A DNA stretch of 64,000 bases, from contig JAFCMP010000525.1 of assembly GCA_017506865.1 (NCBI GenBank), forward strand, positions 62,001 through 126,000, given 5' to 3'. The notes under the pieces were generated by a model. That model was not told the origin of the DNA. It saw only the letters and a list, made by a program, of their open reading frames with translations, and made no database searches. Shown here piece by piece: positions 12,701-22,800 of this stretch. Numbering within the stretch: the stretch's first letter is position 1; each line of letters opens with the position of its first letter. The position numbers were made by a program, and so were the translations under genes. Source of the DNA: Tribonema minus (lineage: Eukaryota > Sar > Xanthophyceae > Tribonematales > Tribonemataceae).

Positions 12701-15283
12701 GCTTCGAGAAATGAAAGATGCGGAGCGCTGCTGCTGCACACTCCACCATCCCCTGCACCGAGCAGAATGCCACTTGCGCGAGCGCGCCTGCCGCCGTCGT
12801 TACCTCACGGCTCAGATGCGGGCATATGTCATTGAGCGCTGCTGCTCAGCCCACCGCTATCACGACTTCCCGCTGGACAAGCATACGCGGCACGTATACG
12901 AGCGGCCGAGGTCCTGACACACTCCGCGCAGCCTTCAACCAATGCACGCACGCGGTGAATTGGCGCTAGCGAAGTGTGGCGCGCGCTGCTGCTGCTGCTG
13001 TGCCTCCTGTCCACTTTGGTCACTGTCACGACTTCCCCCTGGACGGAAACCTGCAGCACGCAGACTATACGAGCGGACCTTGACCCTAACCCTAATCCTA
13101 AGCTCCTGCTGCATACCGCGCTAGCCGGCGACCCAACGTGCGCGCGCGGGGGACAGCGGCCGAACAGACATGCGAGCACAACGCGATTGAGCGCTGCAAC
13201 TGTTGCTCACCCCGCCGCCCGCCGCGAGCTTGTTGCGCGCGAACGCCCCCAGCGCGCGCACGTCGTTCGGCGACGACACGTCGCACGCGGTGCCCCACAC
13301 GGCCGCGCCGCCGCCGCCGCCGCCGCCGCTGCCGCCGCCGGCGCCGCCGCCGGAGTTCAAGTTGAACTCGCGCTGCAGCGCGGCGACGGCGGCGGCGACG
13401 CGCGGCGTGCCGCGGCCGCACACGACGACCCTGTCGCCGCGGCGCAGGAACTCGCGCGCCATGCAGTAGCCGAGGCCACGCGTGCCTGAGGGCGTCGCAG
13501 AGGAGAGAGGTAGGTAGGTATCGCTGCTTATTGCCCTAGGATTAGGGTTTGTGCTGAGCAGTTCGACAAGAGGCGACCCTGTCGCCGCGGCGCAGGAACT
13601 CGCGTGCCATGCAGAAGCCGAGGCCAATGCAACTGCCGCTGTCAACACAGGACCCGGCGGGCCGGTTGCGAGACTCTTCGCCGCAGCACATTATCCCGCC
13701 TTGCTATGCGCCCCATTCTGGCCTTTTTAAGCAGTGGATAATACATAATAATTCAGGAGCCCACTGGCTTTCGCAAAAAATGGCAGAAAAATTGATTTTA
13801 ATCAAGAAGTTGCAGAGGCATTGGTACAACTGAGTGATGAACATGACGCGCGCAACGCGAGGGGTCACCGTCTCATAATGACACGCTGCGCGACCACGCT
13901 CAACTGTCTCTCTATGGTATCTTCCCCTCCGCAACACCCCATTGGCACTCGTGACCAACTCGCAATGTTCGGTGTGTTCCCACCCTCGGTCCTCGTGATC
14001 GACTTCATCTACTACTGAATGTTTCAAGTGAGGCCTGAGGTGCGCTGTGTTCCGTATGGTCACACCCTGTGGAGGAAAAACCTGAAAAGAGGTCTGCGCT
14101 GCCCCCGATCAGCTTGGACACAGGTACTGCAACACAGCCCAGCAGTCGCGCTGCAACACAGCCTTGCAGCTGTGAATACCATTGACTCGTGTCAGGGGTT
14201 GCCTTGGGCCCTTGGGTGCAGCGCGCCCTCCTGCTTGGCCTTTGCAGCCCACGCACTCTGCGCGCTAAGTTCTCCAAGGACTTCAGAGGGTGACGTGCAC
14301 GCAACGTACAGGCACAGCAAGCAGCACGTCGCAGGTCGCATTGACGGCCACTCATGGCCCTTGTGAGTACCACCGTCCTAGTTAGGCTTGGTGCTCGTGC
14401 TATGTCTGTGGTCAACTGCTGCTTGTGACAATTCGCAACCCTGCCCCCGGTCTGCCCGGGTATGCACATGATGGTACACTTCACAATATGTGGGGGCGTA
14501 GTATCCCGGCGACATCTACTTCAAGTCCGTATCTGAAGTGTTGGGGTTGCCTTCTAAAGAAGGCAAGCTACTAGCTGCCTGCTGCCTGCGAGGTTCTGGA
14601 ACATTCCAAACAAGTCTGCCTGCCAAGGTGCCATTTTCTGTATGGTGATGTAAAGTAGGTCCTCCGTGTATGATCGTCAGGGTAGCAGAATCTGAGAGTG
14701 TGGTACGGATTGGAGTTTACTTGGATTGTTCAAGGCTCGGGGCTAAGCGCTTAGGGTTCCGCCCATCCCATATCATGAACGCGAAGAGTTAGGGTTAGGG
14801 TTAGGATCACAATCGGGAATATATTCTTCCAGCTTTAATTTCTACAGCCCGCTTGCAGCGCGCATGTGTTGGACTATATGGCTGGGATAATGAACACGTG
14901 AGCGGACGGCCCGACGACCAGTCGTTCCAATAATAGTAATGATAGCGGCATTTGCCAAGGATGCACTGGGCCGCGGTTCATGTTTCGTGCAACTAGTTCC
15001 TACATGGCTGAACGCACACCGCGCATGCAGCACACGCACCGCCTGTGATGACCACGCCAAAGCCCCCTTGCCGCCTCAGCCAGCCAGCACTGAGGTTGTC
15101 CACGCCATCAGCAGCGCACTGCAGTCTCCCTCTCTCAGCCTGCGCCGATCTGGCTCTGCTTCTTGCTCGCCATGCCCAGCCGCGCTGCTGATGCAGCGCT
15201 GTAATGCCAGTGCCGATTGGCAGCAGGCATGCAACTTGCTGCACTGCCAGCAAGGCAGCAGCAGCTGCGGCAAGTGCACGCAT
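3724..15283 (-). CDS. NYC1-like: Chlorophyll b reductase-type short-chain dehydrogenase (NYC1/NOL family), seven proposed exons
   Basis: Proposed exons: 15283-15040, 13485-13211, 12307-12182, 10771-10583, 9050-8917, 6161-6041 and, less surely, 3779-3724. All junctions are GT-AG, and exons 1-6 join in frame to 363 residues. The product starts with a hydrophobic signal peptide (MRALAAAAAALLAV...), then a Rossmann core: VVITGGTRGLG near residue 75 (NAD(P) loop), CDV, INNAG near 178-182, the family-typical GNVFNVDGAG, and the catalytic pair in YGATK (Y250, K254). VHTMSPGMVLTDLLL and the C-terminal FLTTPQ...GGRFFDGK are diagnostic of NYC1/NOL, which reduce chlorophyll b to 7-hydroxymethyl chlorophyll a in plastids. 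The last exon would end KFYAEEDE but needs a +1 phase shift relative to exon 6, so a small exon may be missing. Introns hold many copies of exon ends. The true substrate in an alga that may lack chlorophyll b is open. Confidence 0.85.
4236..5920 (-). repeat. Four degenerate copies of the 3' end of NYC1-like exon 6
   Basis: Copies at 5881-5920, 5755-5813, 4366-4427 and 4236-4297 each encode a version of GGRFFDAK and each is followed at the same point by GT, as at the real donor (6041/6040). They lie only on the downstream side of exon 6. Confidence 0.8.
4621..5490. repeat. CGGAA/TTCCG simple-sequence patches with perfect hairpin
   Basis: Three patches (about 4621-4745, 5256-5345, 5450-5490) are built from TTCCGTTTTCCGTGTTCCG-like words on both strands. 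Within the first, GTTTTCCGTGTT at 4684-4695 pairs perfectly with AACACGGAAAAC at 4709-4720 across a 13-nt loop. They lie in the long last intron of the NYC1-like gene. Confidence 0.75.
6259..8340 (-). repeat. Array of copies of the NYC1-like exon 6 acceptor region mixed with telomere-like tracts
   Basis: Copies of the acceptor and first codons of exon 6 (REVDGEKG) occur with acceptors near 6305, 6435 and 6677. Further copies of the intron end alone (CTGCGCGCTCTCGCAG type) occur near 6541-6640, 7306-7380, 7430-7500 and 8284-8340. Degenerate CCCTAA runs separate them (e.g. 6372-6410, 6870-6910, 7385-7430, 7508-7540). Copies are confined to the intron upstream of exon 6. Confidence 0.7.
7575..8275. 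repeat. Alternating TATACGCG-type patches
   Basis: 7575-7662 and 8195-8275 consist of alternating purine-pyrimidine words such as CGTATATATACGCG, self-complementary in many registers. Both lie in intron 5 of the NYC1-like gene. Confidence 0.55.
8725..8765 (-). repeat. Copy of NYC1-like exon 5 donor end
   Basis: The - strand reads GCAGACCTCGTGCCACGGCG then CAG/GTGCAT, matching the end of exon 5 (ADLVPRLR, donor at 8917/8916). It lies downstream of the real exon. Confidence 0.65.
9292..9590 (-). repeat. Copies of NYC1-like exon 5 acceptor end
   Basis: Segments at 9292-9345, 9462-9515 and 9540-9590 repeat, on the - strand, the exon 5 start that codes VHTMSPGMVLTD with its preceding acceptor. 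The real acceptor is at 9051/9050, and the copies lie only upstream of it. Confidence 0.75.
9748..10504 (-). repeat. Tandem array of five copies of the exon 4 donor end (about 170-bp period)
   Basis: After the real exon 4 (10771-10583), the segment coding RAMPQLTASLTAEIKDAGLE plus its CAG/GT donor recurs, with donor ends near 10406, 10236, 10073, 9889 and 9748 (spacings about 177, 170, 163, 184, 141). The copy at 10406-10504 is nearly intact (AAYGTMKRAMPQL...). Units are joined by AT-richer pieces with TTGAAGT words. Confidence 0.85.
10868..10965 (-). repeat. Upstream copy of the start of NYC1-like exon 4
   Basis: Encodes TMAAQRNGFPGNIFNVNGAG, a second version of TMAAQQNGFPGNVFNVDGAG of the real exon, then runs directly into AACTTCAACTTCAAGGAG. 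It lies on the acceptor side. Confidence 0.8.
12352..12433 (-). repeat. Upstream copy of NYC1-like exon 3
   Basis: Preceded by GATGCAG, it encodes WINNAECAAGCGALMDADPQ, matching exon 3 (WINNAGCAAGRGALMDADPQ) and then ending after GACATT. It keeps an acceptor but no donor, so it could act as a decoy or alternative 5' part. Confidence 0.8.
13573..13640 (-). repeat. Upstream copy of the start of NYC1-like exon 2
   Basis: Encodes GLGFCMAREFLRRGDRV, one residue different from the real GLGYCMAREFLRRGDRV (13485 leftwards). It lies just before the true acceptor and has lost its own. Confidence 0.8.
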
Positions 15284-15608
15284 GTTTTTTCTTTTTACAC
15301 AGCAAAACATTAAACTTCAACCGTTCATGAACTTCAAGCGATTTTTGGAAGTCGTCCCTCCATACCTTGAAAGTAAAGATGAGCTCGGCCAGCATGAGTA
15401 AACTCTGCTGTGATGACTGTGTGCTGTGTCATCTCTTGCTGAGAATGCCGAGAAGCTCAGATACATAGGTAGCTTGTGGTCTGCCTTGACCCTGTCCACC
15501 ACGCTCAACAACTTCCACAAGGTTATGGCGCACAAAATGAAGGGCTTCCCAACCTGCAAACAGCAGAATTCTCGAGCTCGTTCAGCATGCAAGCTCACAG
15601 ATCCAAAT

Positions 15609-15704
15609 CTGGAGTGGTTCAATCACTTCAACAAGCACCATATGCTGATCACACATCTGGAGTGGTTCAGTTACTTCAACAAGCACCTATGCTGATCACA
15701 CAAG
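15609..15704. repeat. Two-copy tandem repeat, about 49-bp unit
   Basis: CTGGAGTGGTTCA...ACTTCAACAAGCACC...CTGATCACACA is present twice in a row. It lies upstream of the NYC1-like start; 15284-16052 otherwise shows only a possible orphan - strand frame near 15330-15560 that I cannot assign. Confidence 0.7.
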
Positions 15705-16052
15705 ATAAGCTCAAGTTTTGGATGCCTGCTCTAGCTCTAGAGAGACAACTGAACACAAGGTGTGACCCAACCTCAAACTTGAAGTTCGTGGGAAGTTTAA
15801 AAAAAAAAATGAAAGACTTTGGGCCCAGTCAACTGACATGCCGTTTGTTTGCGCTTGTGGTAACGAGGAGAAAGATGGAGTATCAGTGGACGGTATCAAG
15901 GTTAGGCGGTGTGCGCTTCGTGCTGCAAGGCGGGAAAGGAGAAGGCGCAGAAATTAACTAAGACAGCAGCCCGGCGCCTAGTGACAGCTTCAGCTCTCGA
16001 CCGACTGCGCTGTGAGACGAAGAAAAACCCCGCAAACCGTCGCGCTGCACCT

Positions 16053-17057
16053 ATGCGGCTGTACCTGGAGGCAGAGGTCATGGCACTGAGGCACGTGGAC
16101 GCCGAGGCAGCACAACAGGCCAAGCATGCCATCGTCGAGGAGCGCAAGCGTCAGCTCGCCTTTTCCGTCGACGACGTGCCGCCATCTTTGTGGGACTACG
16201 TGTTCGAGGATTTCCTGCGTCCCGTCAAGCACCCCAAAGCTTCCAAGAGGATGGTGGAGCAGCGTCAGAAAGTTGTTCGACTCGCGACGGAGGCCGCGCT
16301 GCTTCTTCACAAGGACCCATCTCAACTTGCAGACATCTGCCTCAGCGGACCCGCCTTGAAGACACCGGCAGATGTGGCGGCATTCGTCTCGCTGCACTCG
16401 GAGCTGCGTGGCGCCGCCATTGCGCTTGAGTGTGTGCGCATTGCGACGTTCCTCACTGCCGCCGACAAGCCCAAGGCGTGCAAGATCATCCCCGAGTTGA
16501 AGGCGGGGCTCGACGCGGCTCTGGCGCATCGCAAGGAGGCCCTTATCCGAGGTGTGTGCAGCAGCGGCGGCAGTGCGGAGTGGATCGATGACCCAGCCTG
16601 CGCGCGTCGCGTGAAGCGGTTCATGCAGCACACCCACATCGACACCACGGAAACCGCCGCGAAGATCGCCGCCTTCCACCGCACGCGCGGGGACGCCGCC
16701 GCGCGCAGAGCGCTCCTGCAGACGGCCATGGACACGAGGCGCCAGAGAATCAGGGACGATTCCGACTTCTGCGCGTCGTTCATCAGCGGCGCCGTTGACG
16801 TCGAGGGTTAGGGTTAGGGTTAGGGTTAGGGTTAGGAGGTGGCGGCCGTCATGGCCATCACGGCGTACCTGTTTGACTCGGGGGGGCACAGAGCGTACTC
16901 GGAGTGCTCGTTCGAAGCGGAGGCGGCGTGTCTGCGCGCAGTGTTCGAGCGCGAGCAGAGCTGGGACTCCGGCGTGCATTCCGCGATGGACGTGGCGGAC
17001 GAGCTGATGGAGCAGATGAGCGTCGAAGACGACGACGACGACTACTCGTATTGGTAG
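16053..17057 (+). CDS. Conserved-looking protein of unknown function, split by a telomere-repeat tract
   Basis: From ATG 16053 an open frame runs to 16799, and a second runs from 16836 to the stop at 17057; joined in phase 0 they give about 322 residues. The product is mostly helical, rich in Lys, Arg and Ala (MRLYLEAEVMALRHVDAEAA...), contains LWDYVFEDFLRPVKHPK, and ends in an acidic tail with five Asp and YSYW. I do not recognise a family. Between the halves lie five tandem TTAGGG units. A 36-nt GT-AG intron (16800-16835, GTCGAGG...GTTAG) would restore the frame; otherwise the tract is an insertion that breaks the gene. An upstream exon is possible, since the frame is open from about 15909. 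Codon bias is strongly GC3, unlike the flanks. The long opposite-strand frame here is treated as a shadow. Confidence 0.6.
16806..16836 (+). repeat. Interstitial telomere repeat (TTAGGG x5)
   Basis: Perfect GGGTTA units inside a protein-coding gene; it begins near a possible GT donor and ends in TTAG. Shorter perfect tracts lie at about 14788-14803 and 25273-25291, and CCCTAA forms at 5816-5828 and 13081-13095. Confidence 0.9.
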
Positions 17058-19671
17058 ATGCGGAACCGAGCATGCACCGCCCGCCAGTTGGCCCGCGTGC
17101 TCACTGTCTGTGTTGCATAATTAGACATCGTAGATCACGATGCATCGCCGCGCCCACCCACACACACCTCGCACACCCCGGCTCAGCACCCTCGAGCGCT
17201 GTACGGCAGTGTCCCCCTTGGAGTAGTCAAATGAGCCCTTGAACATTGCAGCATTGGAAATCTGGTACGTACCGCCAAGGGGGGGTCCGAGGGTGCAGCG
17301 TGTGTGGCGCAATCACAGCAAGCACTTTCATGTTGTACGGCCGCACTGCAAGCAATGCATCAACATACAGCCCGCACGCACACACAGCGCCTCTGTCCTA
17401 ACTCAAACTGCTACATACTGAAGCTAGTCGATCTGAACGTAAGGGCAAGGCATCTAAGCTGGTGCTGTGTTGAGGGTCGTCGCACACCTTTGTGCCGCTG
17501 ACTTGCCATGCGCATATATGCATCACGCCGTTGCCATGTACAACTCCCTTACAGGTGGGCACTACAGAGCTGCATGCATGAAGCACCGATTTGCTGCTAC
17601 ATGGTATGGACTGAGGTTTTTACTGGGTGAGCATTGATTTTGCAGCTTGAACAGTCGCTCTCTGGAACTGTCTGCAGCAACGCCTCTTTGCATCCACAAT
17701 TGACCTTGGCACGATTGCCTTATGGCAGACCTCTTTGAGGGATCCCTCGGCACCTTCGTATCCACATGATCAGTTGAGCCATGCACTGCAGGATGTTGGT
17801 CAGAGCGCATGCCACACAAGCTGCAACACGCTGGCTAGGACTGGTGCCTTAAATATCACCATGTTCTGATGGTGTGATGAGAATAATCGAGCTTGTTCAG
17901 CATAGGCCTCATGCATGGCAGACGCAGGTGTATGTGCATCTGTGCTGCACCCTTAAAACTCGAGAGTCTGCCACAACGGACAACTTCTTAATTGCCACTT
18001 GTTTAGCAGCTGCCGCCTCTGCCTCGTGTGCTGCCAAATGACAAAGTGGGAAGCGGGTTGCCATCCCATTTGTGACAACCAGAAACTTGGGTTTTACTGA
18101 ATTACTGATGGGGCCTCCATACACGTACTTGAACATCAATGAGCACCTCTGAGCGACGCCACCACCCTTGACAACCCGCTGCTTTACCATTCATGCTATG
18201 TACGTCTCCATTGTTCAAATTTATAGAGGAGAAGAATAAAAAAGCTATCATTTAAAATGTTCGTTAAAATAATGAAAACAATGCAACAGCTTCAGTGAGT
18301 GCGAATTCTAACTGGCGTCCTCTTGCACAGCACATGTGCACACGCAGCTCAACCGGGCAGCCAAACGAAAAAAAAAAACATTCAGAGTAATACGGAGTGT
18401 TTGTATGACTTGGCAACGTCGTCACCTACAAACCAAAACGTGCGCTGCGCGGTCTATGTGCAGCCTACCTCAAGTCCACCCATCATATGCAGACGCACAA
18501 ACTGTCTGATAAACCCCAAATGAGCCCTGACCGACCGCCGAGGGGAAGGAAAGGAGGGGAGGGGGGCAGGCGCAAGCGCGGGACGGGGGGGCGGGAACCA
18601 GCGCAAACCGGGTTCCGCCTCGGGGTATGGCCACTTGATATGATGGGGCTTTAAACAAAATATACGTAGCGCCGCATGATACTCGCTGAGGTTCTGCGCA
18701 GCGCAGAAAACGCGGTTGGGGGTACACCGTACTCACAGGGGGCGGTTGGCGCACTCCTGAATAACGCGCCTGTCTGTGAGCACCTACCGGCTGCAACAGC
18801 TGCTGCCGCAACGCTGCGGTCCGTGCGCAGCCGCTGCAGCGGTGCGCGCGCTCGCGGTCACTCAGATCAGCGCTCAGCAGTGGCCAAACGCTTTCCGTGT
18901 GCAGCGGCCGAGACAGTGACTGCCCCCCCGCCCCCCCCCCCCCCTCCTTCCCCGCCCTACACGCACGCGCGCCGGGGAATGACGCGCGCAGGCGCCCGTG
19001 GGCGTCTCGCGTGTAGAGCTGCGGCGGGGGTACGGCGCGCTGCTGCCGGCGCCGCTCGCCGATTGCCGTAGCCGCGGCCGTGCCTGGGGTGCGCCCCTGC
19101 AATGTGCGCGCAGCGTGGCGCAGCGCAGTGCCTGGCAACGTTGACTGAAGTCCGCTGCGGAGGCCCGATTCACTTCACATGCTAAGCGCTGCTGATGCGC
19201 GTCTCATTCGTTCTCCGCAAACTTGAAGTGCGCTGCTGCAGCGGCGGGAGGCGCCGCGCCGCTTCGGGGACGGCTCTGCGAGGGCGCGAGCGCCGGCCGC
19301 GGGAACGCGCAAATATGCATGGTCTGGAAGTCAGAGCGCTGCGTGCATCCGCGCTGGCGGTCTCCATGTCCGCGCTTCTGCTGCTGCCGCCGCCGCGGTC
19401 AGCTGACGGAGAGCACCGCGGAAGCGCGGCGGCAGGGCAGCAGCGGCGGCGGTGGCTGATCAGCATGTCGCCATCGACCGCGTCAGCGAAGGTGCAAGCG
19501 GCGGCGGCGGCGGCACCGCTGTTGCAGGGCTGCCGCTGCAGCGCCGCCGCCCCCCTGCCACGCCGGCATCGGCTCCACCCCCCCTCCCCCCGCCGCTGTT
19601 GCCATGGCTGCGCCGTTGAGCACTGACGCGACGCCGAGCGCTGTGCGCAGAACGCGTGCTTTGGGCACACT
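17058..19671. other. Intergenic stretch without recognised gene
   Basis: 17058-18500 is moderate-GC sequence with only short random frames. 18530-19671 is very GC-rich with a C-run near 18920-18950; frames there are low complexity on both strands. The right part may be the 3' UTR of the EsV-1-7 gene ending at 19672. Confidence 0.5.
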
Positions 19672-19823
19672 TCAAATGCGCGGGCGCTTCGGCCGCACGT
19701 ACTCCTGCGCCAGCGGCGGCGGCGGGAACAGGCGCGACGGCTCGCGCGGCATCGCCGGCAATGGCAGCTGCTGCTGCGCGGCATCCAGCTGATACACCCC
19801 CACCGCCCGGCCGTCGCCGCAGC

Positions 19824-19854
<31 letters not shown>

Positions 19855-22800
19855 AGAGTGCCCGCCCACGAGCGGCATAAAGAAGTCCACGGGCGACGGC
19901 ACCTTGCGCAGGTGGTTCTGCTGTGGCGGCGGCAGCATCGCGTGGTGCGCGTGCAGCAGGCTCGGCGGCAGCATCAGGTGCTGCGCGGCCATGCCGCCGC
20001 CACCACCGCCGCTACTGCCCGCCGCGGCTGCCTGCAGCGCGTGCGGGTCGCCCAGCTGCCCGAACGCGTCTGACGGCGCCAGCTGCGGCGACTGCAGCGC
20101 CGCGTCAAAATGCGGGCTGCCGCCGCCCTGCTGCTGCTGCTGCCGGTAGTGCTGCCGCTGCTGCTGCTGCTGCCGCTGCAGCTGCAGCGCCGCCGCCTGC
20201 GGCGAAGATGGCGCGTACACCATCTGCTGCATGTCCATGCCGCCGCCGCCGCCGCCGCCGCCTGCCATCGACACCGCCGTGGCCGCAAGCATGCCACCCC
20301 CATACTGCATACCCCCGGACGCCATCCCCCACGGCGCCCACTGCGCCGGCACCGGCGTCGAGTGCTGCCACTGGTGCTGCGCCGCCGCTGCCGCCGTCGC
20401 CGCCGCATGCTGCTGCTGCGGCAGCGGCGCGGCGCCGGGCGTGCGGCCCGAGGCGAACGCGAACGCGTGCTGGCGCTGCAGCTCACGCAGCATCGCCTCC
20501 TTCTGGTGCAGCTGCAGGCGCGCCTCCTCTGCCTGCGCCTGCGTGCGTGCGTCACGCAAGACGGCGGTGAGCGGCACAGTGGTGAGCGGCGGCAGCAGCG
20601 GGGCGGCAGCGCAGCAGCAGGCGGCAGAGGCGCAGGCGACAGAGCAGTGGGCGGCAGAGAGCGCAGCAGCGGGCGGCAGCGCCGAGGACGGCCGAGCAAC
20701 AGGCGACAGAGCAGCGGGCGGCACAGCACTGGGCGGCAGAACAGTGAACGTCTCAGCTACTGTATGAGTGGCGAGCGGGCATAGCGGTTCATGGCAGAGC
20801 AGCGGGCGGCAGAGCAACGCGCGGCACGGCGGTGTGCAGCGCCGCAGGCGGCGGAGCAGCAGTGGGCAGATGAGAGTTGTGAGCGCAAGGGGAGCGACGT
20901 GCGGAGGGGTGGCGATTGTGCGCAGCGCATTGCGCAGGCTCACGCAGAGACCGTTGCACGAAATGACGCAGAGCCACCTGCCGTCAGCCTATAAAGACAA
21001 ATATTGTGATAGGTTGCTGAAGCCAGTTGTTTTTTACTGTTCACATGTGCTTCCCGTAGGGATTGAACTCGCGTTCAAGGCCTTATCAGCCCCACGAGTG
21101 CGCAGCTTAAACCACTCACTCAGCTGTCAGACTTACCACGCCATTCTGTACCCCGCAAACATATCACTGCAAAGTGCATGACGGGGTAAAATAGCTCGAA
21201 GCGCACCACGCAGCGCAGGCGAGGACACGGCCATTCAGCGCGGCATCGGAGAGAAAGCGCCACACGTGCCAACTTCGAGGTGCATCAGGACCGCCGCGCA
21301 CATCCTGCGGCTACTTCAAAGGACAACGATCGCGCGTGCCGCCGTCGCCATCAGTGCGCGAGCACGCACCTGCGCGTGCGCCACCTGCATCCGCAGCTGC
21401 CCGCCGCCGCCGCCACTACCGCCGTCGCTGCCGTCGCCACCCCCGCTGCCGCCAGATGACGGATCCGCGCTGCCGCTGCGCCCATCTGCCGCCATATGTA
21501 GCGCCGACAGCGTGCTCGCGTCCATCACCGACATGGTGCGCGGCATCGCCGCCGCCGCCGACGGCATCGGCATCATCCCCCCTGCCATCCCCCCCATGCC
21601 GCCGCCGCCGCCGCCTCCTTTGCCGCCGCCACCGCCGTTGGCATCGACGCGGAAGTCGACGTTCCACGCAGAGTCCACCCACGGAGAGTAGCTCATCCAG
21701 GCCATCTGCTGCTGCTGTTGCGGCGGCGGCGGCGGCAGCGGCGCCATGAGCGCCCCCGCGCCGCCGCCGCCGCCGCCGCTGCCCTCCATTTTTACCGCGT
21801 ACGCCGGCGCCCCCAGCGACAGCGCGCCGCCGCCGCCACCGCCGCCGTCCAAGCCGCCGCTGCCGCCGTACACCTGCCCAAACATCATGCCCGAGACTGC
21901 CGCGGAGTTCGGCATCATGGCGCCGCCGCCGCCGCTGCCGATGCCGTCCGCGGCAAACGCCGCCGCTGGCATGCCGCGGTGGTGGTGGTGGCGGTGCGCC
22001 GCCGCCACCGCCGCGCCGCCGCCGTAGATGACGCCGGCGGCAGCAGGCGGCGCGCCGCCGCCGCCCGCAGCGGCGCTGGCGCGCCCGTTCCCCGTGTCAG
22101 CGCTCGTCAGCGAGCGCGTCGATGTGGATGTCGAGCTGGAGCCGACGTCATCGCTCCAGCAGCTGGCGGCGTCGTCCGCGTGCCAGCGCGCGCCGCCGCC
22201 CCCACCGCTGCCGCCGAGGCGCCGCGCGCTGCTGCCGTTGGCGTGCGGCGCCGCCGCTGCTGCTGCTGCCGCTGCGGCGGCGGGTGCGTCGTCGCCGTTG
22301 CCGTCACCATCTGCGAGCCCCTGCTGCGTGTGGGGGGGGGGAACGAGCGGAGGTGAACGTCGCGCAGCGTGGCGGTCAGCGCGTCGTGAGTGCCCATCGG
22401 CGGCCAAGGGCGCTGTTGCTGAAGGTGTGCCGCAGTCAGGATGGTGGGAATCTGGAGGACTGTTTCTGCATGGGCGCGTCCATGTTTCGTCACGGGGCGA
22501 GATGATGGTGCCCACAAAGCAAGAGTCGGTGAACAGTTCACTGGTGAGCTGTGAACAGTGCACGCAGTGCGTGGTGCACCGCGCAGCGCACGCCACGCCC
22601 TTCCGGCGCCTGCGCCATCACAAGCCGGCAGCGAACTGCGCGTGCCCGTGATGAGTACACCAGTGAACTCTGAAAAGTGCCAGTGATCATTGAACAGCGC
22701 ACGCGGGGCATGCCCGGTGAAGTGCGCACCATGCTCGCCCGCCGCCCGCACCGCGATGTGCGACTAGCCCGTGAAGAGTTCGCCCGTAAACTGTGAACAG

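Noticed and set aside
12974..13489. 171-codon + strand frame
   Set aside because: Antisense to NYC1-like exon 2, whose Rossmann motifs are clear on the - strand.
15850..15957. MYND-type zinc finger upstream of the unknown gene (FVCACGNEEKDG...RRC)
   Set aside because: Only three suitably spaced Cys and an early stop; not enough for a zinc finger.
16806..16836. Chromosome end
   Set aside because: Only five repeat units, flanked on both sides by coding sequence.
15990..16979. 329-codon frame on the - strand opposite the unknown gene
   Set aside because: Composition is Arg/Leu/His-rich shadow coding with a (TL)n run from the telomere repeat; the + strand frame has better codon use and an acidic C-terminus.
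19858..22651. Several long + strand frames (up to 224 codons)
   Set aside because: Poly-Arg/Pro/Ala readings of the complement of EsV-1-7 exons 4 and 5; GC-rich low complexity keeps all six frames open.
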